A stretch of DNA of 64,000 nt from Stagonosporopsis chrysanthemi. Taxonomy: Eukaryota > Ascomycota > Dothideomycetes > Pleosporales > Didymellaceae. Every line of letters begins with the position of its first letter. Within the stretch, counting starts at the first letter, position 1. Of the stretch, positions 22,073-33,819 are shown in pieces. The stretch is taken from the NCBI GenBank assembly GCA_022560025.1, contig JAFISE010000122.1, positions 1-64,000 on the forward strand. The letters are read 5' to 3'. The notes under the pieces are model-generated. The model did not search any database. It was not told the origin of the DNA and saw only the letters and a program-made list of their open reading frames with translations. Both the position numbers and the translations under genes were made by a program.

Positions 22073-25000
22073 CTACAAGCCCGGGCTTTCAGGCCGATCG
22101 ATGGCCAATCGAAAGTAATAATCCGTAAGCGCGTTCATCTCGTCCCCAAAACTTGTGTCCAGATCCTCCAGTCTCGAGAGGTGGGACTGCCTCCCGTAAT
22201 TCTTCAGCGCGGGGACGTTGGAAGCTCGCTGTGGTCCTGAAGGCTGCTGGACGCACTCATATCCCAACGCGCCAATGTCCCACGCCCCGTCGCAGGAACC
22301 GCAGGCGAATGTGGAAGCAGAGCCTCCCAGAGAGCCCGCTGCGCCGCAGCGGAAACAGGAAAAGGAGCAGCGCTCGCAGAGGGCTTCGGTGTCTATATCT
22401 GTGGAGGGGATGGCTGGACGACTGCAGCATGTGCATTTGGACTTGCCCGGGACGGTGCGTGGGGACTCGTCCAGCCACCGTTGCTGCAGTTCATTGGGGA
22501 TGCGATCTTTGCTCCTGCCAGAGTCACCATTATCTTCATACGTAGTGGTGTTGATGCTGTCTGCACAGTGTTTAAGATTACACTGCAGGCCTTTCGTTTT
22601 GGCCATGCTGCACTGGAAGTTCACTGCTTGCTCTCGCAGAAATTGTGCATTTTCGGCGTAGTCGTAGGGTCCTTTGTAGTTGGGCCCTTGGATCACTTGC
22701 TGCTTTGGTAGGCCGCCCACAGGTGCTAGCTTTAATTGACCGGTGTTCAGCCATGTGCGGGCCTCTGCAGCTGCGGTATTGGTAGGCAGATCTGATATGA
22801 CATACGCTTCTTCGTCAGATGCGAGTTCATCATCGTAGTAGCTCCCAAGGTATGGCTGATATTGGAGTTTCTCGGCGTCTTTCAGGGTGATGTCGTCTCT
22901 GCCAACTTCGAGAACATTGGCCGTGCCATTAACCTCGCCAACGACAAGTTTGCTATAGTCAGCAGTAAATGCACCCGACATGATCCCAGAATTGACAGTG
23001 ACCAGGTCTTTAATGAAGACATCATCCTGGGCTTGTTTTACATCCCACACCTTGACCGTGCCATCTGAAGATCCTGAGTAGAGTCTCCTTGCATTCTGAC
23101 CCCACGAGAGGAAACGAATTCCAGTGTCCGTTTTTTCATGATGTATGCCATCTTGCAAAGGCATCAACGAACGGCCGTGGCTCAAAGTGTAGAGGACCCT
23201 GTCTGGCATGCGAAGGTCCCAGACATACGAACGACCATCTGTGCATCCAGCAGAGAATAGGTTCGCGTCGTGAGGACTGTCTCAGATCAGCTTGTTTGTT
23301 CGACGTCCAGGATGCAGTTGAACTCACCACCACACTACGTCGTTTATGTCGTAGGCTTTGCACTCGAGCTCAAGGGGACATGTGAACTTGATACTAGAAT
23401 CTGCTTTGCTCTCTTTGACAGAATAGAAGCGCACCACAGAGCGAGTGCCTCTGTTGACATTGCCATTTGCAACGCATCCAACGGCAAAAAGGCCTTTGCT
23501 TCTTGGCGCTGGGTTGAAAGTGACATCGAAGACATTTCGACTGGAGCCGTGCACTTGCAAAGCCGCTTGGGTCTCCACATCCCACAGACAGATGTCGCCT
23601 GATGTATCTAAGCCACTGTCACCGAGCATGTTTGCCCCAAAGCCTGCGAGCAGAAGCTGACCGGTAGGATCGAATTTGAGAGCATTTGCGGACATATTAA
23701 GATCTGGGCGGCTCATAGCCTTTGCGGACGCGAAGTTCGCAACATCTGTTGAGCAATCGTCATCATGGATGCTACTTTCTTCATCGATGGAGATGAGCTT
23801 GATCGACTTTTCAGTCGTTCGCTTTGTTGCAGTAGCAAAATTACCTGCTCGGACTGGATTCACAGCTAAGATCTCCACCGATGCCCGGTGCGATAGTTGA
23901 CGTACTAGGTGCGGTTGTTTCGAGCCTGCCGTTACGTCCCAAATGCAGACAGATTTATCGTATCCGGAAGAGTACATGAGATTCCCAGACGGCGAGAAAG
24001 CAACCGAGCTGACAGTCGTGAAAAGCCTGGGATCTTGCGATACATGCATGGCAAGCGTTGAGTTGGCGCCAGCCTCGGTCCTTTCTCGTTCTATACTGTG
24101 TCCTCGTAACTCATGGATTCTTCCATTGATGGTGTCACCGTACAGGAGCACATTTGGTCGGTTGTATTGCATAGAATCGGGATCCGTTACGGCTACAGCA
24201 CCCGCTGCAAAGTACTGGCCATCAGGCGACCATGCCACTGTGTGTATGTCGCTCGAAGCTCCAGTCCACGTAGCCTGAAGTCCCATGGTATCCATGAGCT
24301 GGTTCTTTAGCTTATAAGTTGTTGGTACTGTTGCTGTTTGCCAGCCCCTTCTAGACTGCAGCCCTAGCTCACGCCCTCGAACGATAGATGGTACTGACAC
24401 GTTTGGAATGCTGCTGAACTTGGAGCTCTGCTTGATCATCGCAAGACGCTGAACCTGGGGCAGATCTGACACCATGCCCGTAGCGGCGTCTTCAAAGAAC
24501 GCAGCTATGCTTTGAAGGTCGCGAGATCGAACGTGCTGCTTGACTTCATAGGCCAGCTTTTGCATTGTTGGTGGTGAAAGGCCCTCCAGTACTGCGCGCA
24601 GATGCCGCCGATATGTGCTGTGGTGACTTTGAGGCCTTGACGGTACGATCTTTGCAATCACTTTCTCCACTATCTGCAACTCCGTAGGACTGAAGTCTAC
24701 GTGCAAGACAGTGCCTTGCCAGTCTTGTATGTTCTGTGGATCCCAGGTGTATCTCTCAACCTCACTGCTCATTGCAAGACGCTGTGCTGCTGACAAGTAT
24801 GGTGCACATTCTGCCGCCGAATCGCATAAAGTTTGCATATTTATGCCAAGCTGTGCGTCTTGAAGGCAGCTGTCCGCTTTTAGGGGCGCATGATAAGTTA
24901 CCGCCCTCGCGTCAGGAGCGACAAGATTCCTTCCGGCCGGTGATTCTGAGCGCGGCGGTGCTGCGAAGTTCAGGCTCTGATCGAAGTTGGCGTCCTCGCG

Positions 25001-26431
25001 GTCAATCAACTCCTCTGTCTCACCTTCTGTGGTTCTCATGTTTGGCCAGGTGTAGTTGATAGGAGGTGCCCGTCGTCTCCTCTGCTGCTGAGGTGCTGAA
25101 TCTGCGCCAGAAGACTCATCGTCTCGGCTGTGTTGCATCTTCCGTGGCCTGCCAACACCAGCATTGCGCGAGCTACCAATCTCCAGCTCAGTCGATTCTC
25201 TGTAGATCCTAGGCGGCCTTGGTCCCTTCGTGTCGGCGTGCACAGTCGCCCAGTCGATCGTGGCTTCTGCAGCGAACCTAGGTGGGAGGGCCAGTGTTGG
25301 CGGATCTTGCGTACGGTCCCGCTTGTTAAGTTTTGACGAGTAGCGCGACTGTAGTTGTATGTAGCTACGTCCTGGGATGTCTTTCTGGAATTCTTTTGTG
25401 ATATCCGCCCATTTGAGTTTCTTCACTTCCTTCAAAAAGATGAGAAGATGGTCAGCTGCCTCTGCAGCGCTTGCTGGAGGGTTGTCGTTTGACATTTGGG
25501 CTGGCTCTGGAGCGGAGGGGTTTGCAGTAGTGGGGAATTGAGGTGATGTTGAATTCGGCTGCGCCTTTTGAGGCGTGGACCGACGTACGGGGAGTTCAGA
25601 AGTGATATTGTCTCGATCGGCATCTTGCATGTGAGCTGAGTGTCTTGGAGGCAAAGAAGGCTTTGGCGACTTTTTTATTTGCCTAGCAGCTGGGGCCTCA
25701 GTCTGACGAGGCGACGGCTGGATGATCTCCATCACATCATCATCGAGAGTATTTGTATGAACAGCCACGGCTGTCCCGCTCTCTGGTGTCGTCAAGTCTG
25801 GACTAGGAGGACCTGGAGCGCTGTCTCCCTGGAACACATTGTCCAGGAGCAGTGGACGCGCTGCGATAACAGGAAACTGGCCAAGGAGAGATGAAGAGGG
25901 CCCCAAGGGTTTCAGAGCGGAGTTCATGAAGTGGACCGATGGCGCCCCATTCATCGTCTTGAGTTTCGTACCGAGGTTGCCCTTGTGATCAGGTCTTTGA
26001 GTGCTCTGCGCCGGTGCAGTAGTGTAGGCTTTATATCTGATGCCCTCATTGTCATCCCTGGGATTTGACGTCCTTCTCCTCTTTCTGCTACGTGCTACAT
26101 CTTCTCGCATATCTTCAACTCCCGCGCCTACCACCGTTGGTTGTGCTTGTAAATACCCATTCGAAGTAGCTTCGTTGCGTGTAGTCGGTGAGTTGCGTGC
26201 AGTCGGTGAGTTGCGTGCAGGAGTCGTCAGCAGTTCTGAAGGGCGAGAGGGGCGGTTTGGAGGATACGCTGCTGCCTTTGAGGTCGTCGTAGCAACTCGT
26301 GGGATGTTAATGTCGCCATTGTTGCTATCCGAATCGGAGTCGTTCGTGAGGTCCACAACTACTGGAGCCCGGTTGTTGTCGCTGTGCGTGTCAGTAGCTG
26401 GTGGGAAACTGCGAGCGATAGAGTGCGGCAT
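22073..26431 (-). CDS. Large Myb-like/WD40 protein with cysteine cluster (possible CUL4-DDB1 adaptor)
   Basis: Two exons, 26431-23328 and 23276-22073, joined in frame across a GTGAGT..GACAG intron (giving DVVWCPHDANLFSAG), code about 1435 residues. The N-terminal third is disordered and Ser/Pro/Thr-rich with tandem ARNSPT repeats. Residues near 335-375 (ADHLLIFLKEVKKLKWADI ... SRYSSKL) form a SANT/Myb-like helix bundle. The WD40 propeller starts around residue 740 (HTVAWSPDGQYFAAG, VAFSPSGNLMYSSGYD) and ends with SGSSDGTVKVWDV. GRSYVWDLR is a WDxR box, the signature of DDB1-binding (DCAF) proteins. Near the C-terminus paired CxxC motifs (CTCC, CERC, CFRC, CGSC) suggest zinc binding. WD40 DCAFs such as Raf1/DIM-8 act in heterochromatin assembly in other fungi; homology to them is my hypothesis, not shown. 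Confidence 0.78.
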
Positions 26432-26808
26432 GTGTTAAGAGAGCACAGAATACACGGGGTGCTATGAGAGAAGACACAAACTTACCTCGTAGCCATCAAA
26501 GGCGGACAAGCGCCACGACGCGTCCATGCAGTTGGGAAGTCGCGTCTAGTGGTTGGATCCTCGTCGTTCGGCAAGTGGGGCCTACTAGCGCGACACACTC
26601 AATTGTACAGAGCTTCACTCACCGAACATCACTTTACCTTGATCGCGATCGCTGTGAAGATTTGAAAATTACATTTCAGAAACTGTTTTCTGTGGTAAGT
26701 ATCAAAATCTCAGTCGTTACGACATGCCACGGCATCTAGGACAATGCAATAGGAAGCGATATCAATCACAGAGTCTTTATTCCACATCTACAATTACAAT
26801 AATGAGCC
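26432..26808. other. Short intergenic stretch
   Basis: 5' flank of the WD40 gene and 3' flank of the permease gene, both on the minus strand. No coding sequence or clear motif seen. Confidence 0.5.
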
Positions 26809-28571
26809 TTATATCTTCTCACCTTTAGCTTCCATGTCTCCGTTCCTCTCGTGCTGGCTATCCGTCACCGCCAACCCAGCGACTGCAATCTCCTCCCCAG
26901 GAGCAACATCCTGCGGCACCGGGGGGCCGGTAAAATCCTTCCTGCCCCGAATTAAGTACCAGATCAGACTGATGAGCGCAAACCCAGCAAACACCACACT
27001 TGCGTAGTTCATCGTTGCCGGCTCCACGGGCAGACTGACTGGCATGCAGAACAGCACCAGGGCGAGGCAGATCCACACGATCATTGCGACGTTGATCGCG
27101 AAGCCGAAGCGACCGAGCGAATACGACGAGTTCTTGACAGCTTGGCGGCCACGAATGACCGAGATAAGGATGGGCATGCCGTAGCTGGCGGACAGGCAGA
27201 TGGTGGCGACGCCGGTGAATGAGTTGAATGCCGCAGAAGAGCCGAAGTAGATGAGGCCCAGGAGGCAGTCGACCGCGGTGGACAGAGCGAGAGCCGCAAG
27301 CGGAATATCGTACTTCTTCGAGACCTTCTTCCAGAGCGTGGATCCGGGGATGGCGCCGTCGCGGGCGAATGCGTACGTGCACCTGGACGCTGCGGTAAGC
27401 GCTCCGATACCGGCGAAGAACAAGATGCCCAAGATCAAGAAGAGGAGCCCGAACCCTCCAGCTGCAGAGCCGGTTACGGTCTTGAAAAGGAGACCAATGG
27501 GCTGTCCATTTGCGACTTCGAGCAGGAGCTGCACGTCTGGCAAGACAAAGAGGATCGGGATGAGGTAGATCACACCAGTCACGCCTGCGGCAGCGACAGA
27601 GAGGACAATAGCCTTGGGCACTTCGCGCTCGGGGTTCTGCACTTCCTCGCACATGGCTGCCACCATGCCGTATCCTGTCAGCACGTACGCGCCCTGCAGC
27701 AGTCCAACGAAGAACGCCCACCCACTCGGCCTAGAGGCTGTCAGCTTCCTACTTTGAAACAATCCCGAATTACTCACCAGCCACTTGCGCTCGCATCGTA
27801 GTGCGTGAACACAAAATCGGCATCCCGCTTAACATCCGCCATGGTCAGCAGCGTGACCATGATGATAATCACACTGCTTCCCGTCCAGTAAATGCAGACC
27901 TTGTTGATCAGATCCAGATACTTGGCCCCGAACACGTTCACCGCCATGCAAATCAACATGACCGCCCAGAACATCAGCACCGTCTGCCACTGGTTCGCCA
28001 CAAAGTCCTCATTCCACAGCGTAATGGCACTGAGAATCAGCTGGCCACCACTGAAATTGATGCTCAGCGTTACTGTCCAATTGCCCACCAGCGTCAACCA
28101 CCCCGTCACCCACGACGTGATGGGCGCCCATTCGCGCGTCGACAACATCGCGGACCAGTAGTACACGCCGCCGGCGGTGGGGTAGACGGCGCAGATTTCG
28201 GCGAGCGAGGCGGCGATGCAGAGCGAGATGAGCGAGACCAGGACCCAGCCCCAGAGAATGGTCACGGATTGGCCGTCGGTGAGGGTGATGTACATTGTTG
28301 TTGAGAGGCCGAAGGGAACGGCCATGATGGCGAAGGAGCTGGGTGGAGTTGTCAGCAAGCATGTCCTCTGCGATCAGATTGCGGTTATGAGAAGGGTGGG
28401 TTCTTACAGTCCCAGCACACTCAGCATACTCAGATTTCGAGGCAGTTCGCTCGCATACCCCATCTTCGCGAGCGCAGCATCCGCGCTGGGGTCTTTACTG
28501 ACACTCGTGACCGAGCCCTTCCGGCCCGCGCCCGGCCTGGTAATACTCATACTCCTCGTGCTCTCCTCCAT
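26809..28571 (-). CDS. APC-superfamily amino-acid/choline/GABA permease
   Basis: Exons 28571-28408, 28338-27778 and 27730-26809, all joins in frame (LGLSFAIM and SGWPSGWAFF across introns), code about 548 residues. After a hydrophilic N-terminus (MEESTRSMSITRPG), about 12 hydrophobic helices follow, beginning LSFAIMAVPFGLSTTMYITL and including EICAVYPTAGGVYYWSAML, characteristic of the fungal GABA permease/choline transporter (Uga4/Hnm1) group. TAASRCTYAFARDGAIPGS between helices 7 and 8 is another family mark. Plasma-membrane uptake of a nitrogenous substrate is expected; which one is unknown. Two GATAAG motifs about 0.75 kb upstream are consistent with nitrogen control by an AreA/NIT2-type GATA factor. 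A GA repeat lies in the 5' leader. Confidence 0.9.
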
Positions 28572-28591
28572 AGCTTCGGGACCTCAAGATG

Positions 28592-28622
<31 letters not shown>

Positions 28623-29812
28623 AAGAATAAAAAATAAATCGAAAATCGATTTTGCCTTTTAACCAACTCTATCCTCTTTTCACAACTGCTGTGAAGCGCA
28701 CGCATACAATATCCCCAAAATAATAGTAAACGTCGTGCAACGAGAGCAACCTCAGCAAATAATTGAATCCGATCGATGACTGACTGACTGACCGACTGCA
28801 GCCCCAGAACGAGCGGGCACGTGGGGCGGTGACGGTATTTAACCAAAGCCAGCGGCAGGTCTCTGCGCAGTGCGCGCGCGCTCTCGCCCGTTTCAGGCTT
28901 TCTCAGCTGCGGGGAAAGGACCGCCCGGCAACAACGAGTGGGCTTGCAAAGGGCAGAAAAAGAGCAGATTGTGGGTTCTGGACGCGCTCGGAGCCGCGCT
29001 GTGAAGCTACTGTAGGGGCTAGAGAGGGAGGGAAGAAAAAGGGCCTAGGGCGCGCCGATGTGGAGGCGGCAGATTGGTCGGAGGGAAAGCGCGCGGGCGC
29101 TTTTTATTATTTAGCAGTGGTTTAATAGTGATGGGGGGAGGGTGCTTGCGGCCACAAAAGCGCGACAACCACCCACGGCTGGATTGTTCGCACGCAGCGG
29201 CTTGACGCTCGACACGCGACACGCGACAGCGCCCGACTCCCGAACGTGCGTGCAGGGAAGAGGGAATCCACTCGCGGCTGCATCTGCAGGCAGCATGCGC
29301 GTAATGATTCCAAGCTCCGATAAGGACCTCGGTGTGCTTGCAATCCATCAGCACGCGGCCTGACCTCAGCCAAGATAAGCCTTGTTGCATCTGAGGTCGT
29401 AATTGATTGGAGAGAGAGGGCCCGCGCGCGATACGGGCATGCTGTCAAATGGGCAGTGGGCGCCGGGGGCAGGGGGGGGAGCGTTTGGTGGGAGGGCACC
29501 ACTTACCGGCACGTCATCTGGGGCAAGCGTGCGCGTTGTGGGCGCCGCTGTCCGTAGTGAGGCCGAGTGTCGGATGGTGCGTATCTTTGTTATCGCGAGT
29601 TAGCATGAGTTATCACGGGATGGCACGGAGGAGTAGTTCCTTTGAGATTGCAGGTGAATTGATTCTTCCATTAATTCATGTAATAGGGGTCGCTGTGGGA
29701 AGCTTCAGCAATGTCAAAGGACTTCCTCTGACGGGGTATCTTCGCCTTCGACTCCTTTGCGCCGTTTTTCGGTCAGGATAATTGCAATATACCCCAGAGT
29801 AATGTGCATGTC
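28572..29812 (-). promoter_or_regulatory. Permease promoter region with GATA motifs and a CT/GA repeat
   Basis: 1.24 kb without a gene. GATAAG occurs at 29319-29324 and 29374-29379, only 55 bp apart, and GATAAC on the minus strand near 29590 and 29610. These are candidate sites for AreA/NIT2. A perfect CT dinucleotide run (GA on the coding strand) at about 28592-28618 lies 20-50 bp before the permease ATG. A run of CGACACGCGACACGCGACAG-like repeats sits near 29212-29230. Confidence 0.5.
28592..28618 (+). repeat. CT dinucleotide microsatellite in the permease 5' leader
   Basis: About 13 perfect CT copies (GA on the permease coding strand), immediately upstream of the start codon at 28571. Confidence 0.9.
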
Positions 29813-32800
29813 CTAATATGCTGTGTGCTCGACTTCCTTGATCTCCTCTATGGGTGACATGACCATAGGCGTGTCGCCCAATTCTGACTCCGTGGTCGCA
29901 GTATCTGCCTTCGTATCCTTGGGACCCAGTGCCCAGTCCATGAAATCGAACAGGCTCTCTTTGCTGGGTTTGGTGAGCTCTTTGATGCATTTTTCTGGCA
30001 TCATGATATCAGTGATAGTGTGGATATTCGCTTTCCACTCTTTCGCACATCCTGCTTCGGGATCAGTATGCACCACGTAGAAATGGCGGTAGTCCCGTCG
30101 CAAGAAGACTGAATGCAGGGCTGCAAAATGTCCGATCATCTGCGCATTGGCCTCCTCCTGACTGCTAGCCAGAATGTTGAAAAAGTTGATGCTCGGGTCT
30201 TCGGCAACTTCGCGACGGTGAGAAAGGATTGGGTATTTATCATCCACAGTGCTGGGCGGTACGATAGGGTTGTCTTGCTCAATATAGTGTGTCAAAGTGA
30301 GTAGCGAGTAGAGGTCGACGCGACTATGATCGTATAATCAGCGGAAGGGTATGAGATACGGGGATGAACTTGCCTCAGATCGTCGGGATTCCCAGTTGCA
30401 AGCCCCTCTGAATTATCTCTGCACTTAAAGTACAGATGCTCCATCAGCTCAGGGCGCACGCAAAGTCGCCAGAGTAGGTAAGCGTCATCCACCTTTAGCC
30501 ACCACCAGTCCGGCCCATCCAAGCGGCGCAGCTGCTCGATCTTGTCAAAGAAGAGTTTGACGATAGTTAGTGCAAGCTGGGGCTTCTGTTCAAAGACATC
30601 ATCGGTGATATAGATAAGCCCGCCGTGGGGAAACAGTCCAACACGTTCGTATCTTAGCTTTTCGGGAGTCGGGTGTACACCGAATACGAATTCAGGTGGC
30701 AGCTGCAAACCGACAGACCATACGCGCACCCGCTGCTTGAGTACGTCACCAAAACCCGGTAGTTCGGTGTAATGTTCGAAGTCCGGGTGCACCTGGGATT
30801 GTGAGTTCGCGTTGAATAGGTCAAGTCAATCAACATACAATTATAATACCGGACCTATGCTTGTCAACATCGTCTCGGAACTGGCTCCAAGCACCATTGT
30901 ACCAGAGGGTTGCAACTTTCACGTTGTGTAGCAAGAGCCAACGTGTGATCAACTCAATCTCTTCTGGATGTTCTTTGGGATCGTACAACAAGATTGCTTG
31001 TCGCTCCAGCGGTTCGCTATCGCCTGGGGCTAGAGGGCAGAACATCTCCATGATGTCGAGATTGAAGATTCGTTCGATGTTGCTTCTTACGTGCGACAAC
31101 GATGGAGCTGTTACTTCCTCGTAAATGACATCTTGCGTTTCGGATGGACTTTGCACATGCTGGAGTTGAAAGTCCTGCACCGCGCTGTTTGTCGTGTCGG
31201 TGGGGATAGGAACAGACTGGTCGGCAGTAGCCCGATCGGCAGGAGGCGGTAATGGCTTCACCGTTCGCTTGTTTCCACTGTTGCGAATTTCTGCACTATA
31301 ACTTAGCTCATTGCCAGCAAAAATTCATAAGCTGATTCTCGGCACGTCTGTTCAAGAAACCACATGTTGTAACACACTCAAGTCTTGGCAATTCTGGAAT
31401 AATGAAGGTACATACCTAGTCCTTTGAACTGGGGCAAGGCCGTGGGGTCGATCTGCTTGGGTTTACCCTTTTGGAGTACCCACCCAGTATTTTTATGCGC
31501 GAACCAGCATTGTGCTGTTGACCTGAAGCAGCCACTCGGCCCTTGCAGCCAGAAGAAGCATGTTATGGGGGGATTCCCGTTCTTGGGTAGCCCATCATCG
31601 ATTGCAAATTCACGCACAGCACCATCCTGATGTGCCCTCTCAGCAGGATCCCCTGACCGAGAAGGATAGGCAAGGAGGTTGTTATCCGCCTGCAGGGAAG
31701 CGATGGTTGGAGCAGATGGCCCGCTCATTGGGATCTGGCGAATCTGGCTGCAGGGAAGTCTTCTAGGGTTGATAGGTACGGGCTGATGGGAGTTCAGACC
31801 TGGTGGGGCGAAGCCTGTATTTCGATGTGCGTATTCACATTCATCGTCCGCCTTAGTGCAGCCCTTCGGGCTGCTCAGCCAGGAAGGACACGTTACAGGA
31901 GGATTGGCATACTTTGGTAACCCAGCACGAGGCTTCAGATTTGGATCTATCCTTATTGGTTGGCCTTGGTGATTAGACTCTGGACGGGCCCAGCCTGTGT
32001 TTCGATGGGCGTACTTGCACTCTTCTGCCGTTTTACTGCACCCTTGAGCATTCCACAACCAGAAGGAACAGGTAATTGGCGGATCTTGAGGTCCGGACTT
32101 TGCTGGGTTGACTGTGGTAAGATGCTCGGCAGGGAGATTGTCAATCGCTGTTTGCACACCGTTAATCTCTGTCCATCCTGTATACTTGTGTGCATATAAG
32201 CAATCCTCGGCCGTCTTAGTACATTTCCGATCTCTGTACCAATAGAGACAGGTGAGGGGAGGGGTTTGATATTTATGTGGTACTCGCCCGTCAAAATCCC
32301 CGAGTTGGTATGGCTCTCCTTCAGGATTGGTGTCCCTATGCATGAATCGACAGTTTTGTGCAGTATAAGGGCAGGCCAAGCTTCTCCAATGGAAACAGAC
32401 TAGAGGCACCTTCCCTGCTTCCCATGAAGCGAGGGGAGTTGTCGTGTTCGTAACTCCGAGCCGTGAGCGATCACCTCCATCGTCATTTTCATGTTCCTCG
32501 GCACGGCGAGTTGCAGTTTCTCGGCGCCCGTAAGGGTCATCGTTTGATCGCGAGATTGTGGCCTTCGGCAACGTTGGTGGCGTTCCATTTATGAAACTTA
32601 GTGCGCTAAAGTCAGGAGCGTTCTCGGTGCGAGAGCGCTTCTCTGCACGCCAACGAAACCCGACCCTGCTGTACTGTTGATCAGACGACGATTGTCGTTT
32701 CTGCTTCTCCTTTGGTTCATTAATGAAGCCAATTGCACGGGACGGTTGCTTTGGTTGTGCGGTTCTAATAGCTCGCATAGTATTTGATGACACAGTGTTG

Positions 32801-33819
32801 CGAGCTATAGGCTTTGCTTGGCCAGAGCTGGCGGCGACGATGCCACTCTTCGCTACTGAAGATGCTGGAGCTACCCTTGATTCCTTCTCTGGGTCCTTGC
32901 GAATCATGGGATCTGTCGTTTTCCTGTCCAATGCAGAAGAATCCAGCCTGCTGTTCGGAAGCGCAGGTCCACTCGTTGGTTCCTTGGCTGCGCTTTCATG
33001 GCGATTTTGTCTTGTGTTGCTTTCTCGTGGCTTATGAACTAGAGCATCGTCTAACGATTCCTCTTCCGAGGACGACTCTTCCTCTGAAGAGGACTGCTGC
33101 AAAGGTGCCCCGCGGCGCGTAAGGGGGGGCGGCTTTTGACGTGAGGAATCAAGTGTAGGCGAGGCCGGAGTTAAAGGGATGTGGTCCTGTACAAACAAAC
33201 TCTCTCGTGTTTGTGTTGATGGCAAAGATTCATCGTCGCTGCCATCGTCGTCAGAGACAACTGGACGATATCGTTGTTGCTTTCGGCGTTTCCGGTCACG
33301 CTTTGCATGTCTGCGATCTGTGACTACCTGTGCCTTTGCTTGGGCCTCCGCATAAGCTTGCTTATCTGCCTCATTTTGGCGCTGAAACGCAAGTGTACCG
33401 AGCTCTTCTTTGAGCTGCTCCCATCTTGAGATGAGGTTCGTGCCGTCCAGGTGCCAAGCGGGCTCCCAGGTACCTAGTCGACGGTCAGTATACGTCTTTG
33501 CCATGGTCACATAGAAGAACAGCTCCAGCCCGTGAGGGTTGTTGGAACCGTCCCAGGCTCCGTACATCTGAGCATCTGATTAGATTTCCATCTTCAGGCA
33601 TGCTCTGCAGGCTTACTGGTCAAGCGGATATCCTTCCCAGCTCACAAGGTAGCTGTTTTGTTCGTCTGGTTCTTCAGCGATGATGCAGTTCGGGGTATAG
33701 TATTGCTGCTCTTCGTCGGGTGCAGTCGATGTCACGGAAACAGCTTCATCAGTGTCGTAGTCTTGGAAGAGGTCCTGCGCCGTGGCCATGTCCTGGCGCA
33801 GTTGATCGAGAGCAGACAT
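29813..33819 (-). CDS. Chromodomain protein with five CCCH zinc fingers
   Basis: Exon 1 (33819 to 33615) codes MSALDQLRQDMATAQ and the first half of a chromodomain (YYTPNCIIAEEPDEQNSYLV, SWEGYPLDQ). A second exon ending at 31416 resumes with TWEPAWHLDG, the second half. Later exons 31290-30839, 30792-30374 and 30323-29813 join in frame; the intron 30373-30324 has a GC donor (GCAAGT). After a basic linker come five fingers of form C-x7-9-C-x6-C-x3-H (first CFHWRSLACPYTAQNCRFMH, last CFFWLQGPSGCFRSTAQCWF), each but the first followed by an NTGW-like motif. The last 450 residues are a conserved-looking alpha/beta region (AILLYDPKEHPEEIELITRW, DGPDWWWLKVDDAYLLW) that I cannot name. Chromodomains read methylated histone tails; CCCH fingers usually bind RNA. 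The junction inside the chromodomain is out of phase by one base with canonical sites. Confidence 0.75.
30324..30373 (-). other. GC-AG intron in the chromodomain gene
   Basis: Reading on the minus strand the donor is CTGAG|GCAAGT and the acceptor ATCATAG|TCGCG. Splicing restores GNPDDL-SRVDLYSLLTL in frame, while reading through does not. GC donors are a minor but real class in fungi and usually show exactly this strong consensus. Confidence 0.75.

Noticed and set aside
33613..33819. Stand-alone 68-residue protein ending at LDQ
   Set aside because: It stops in the middle of a chromodomain exactly at a GTAAGC donor, and the missing TWEP half follows downstream.
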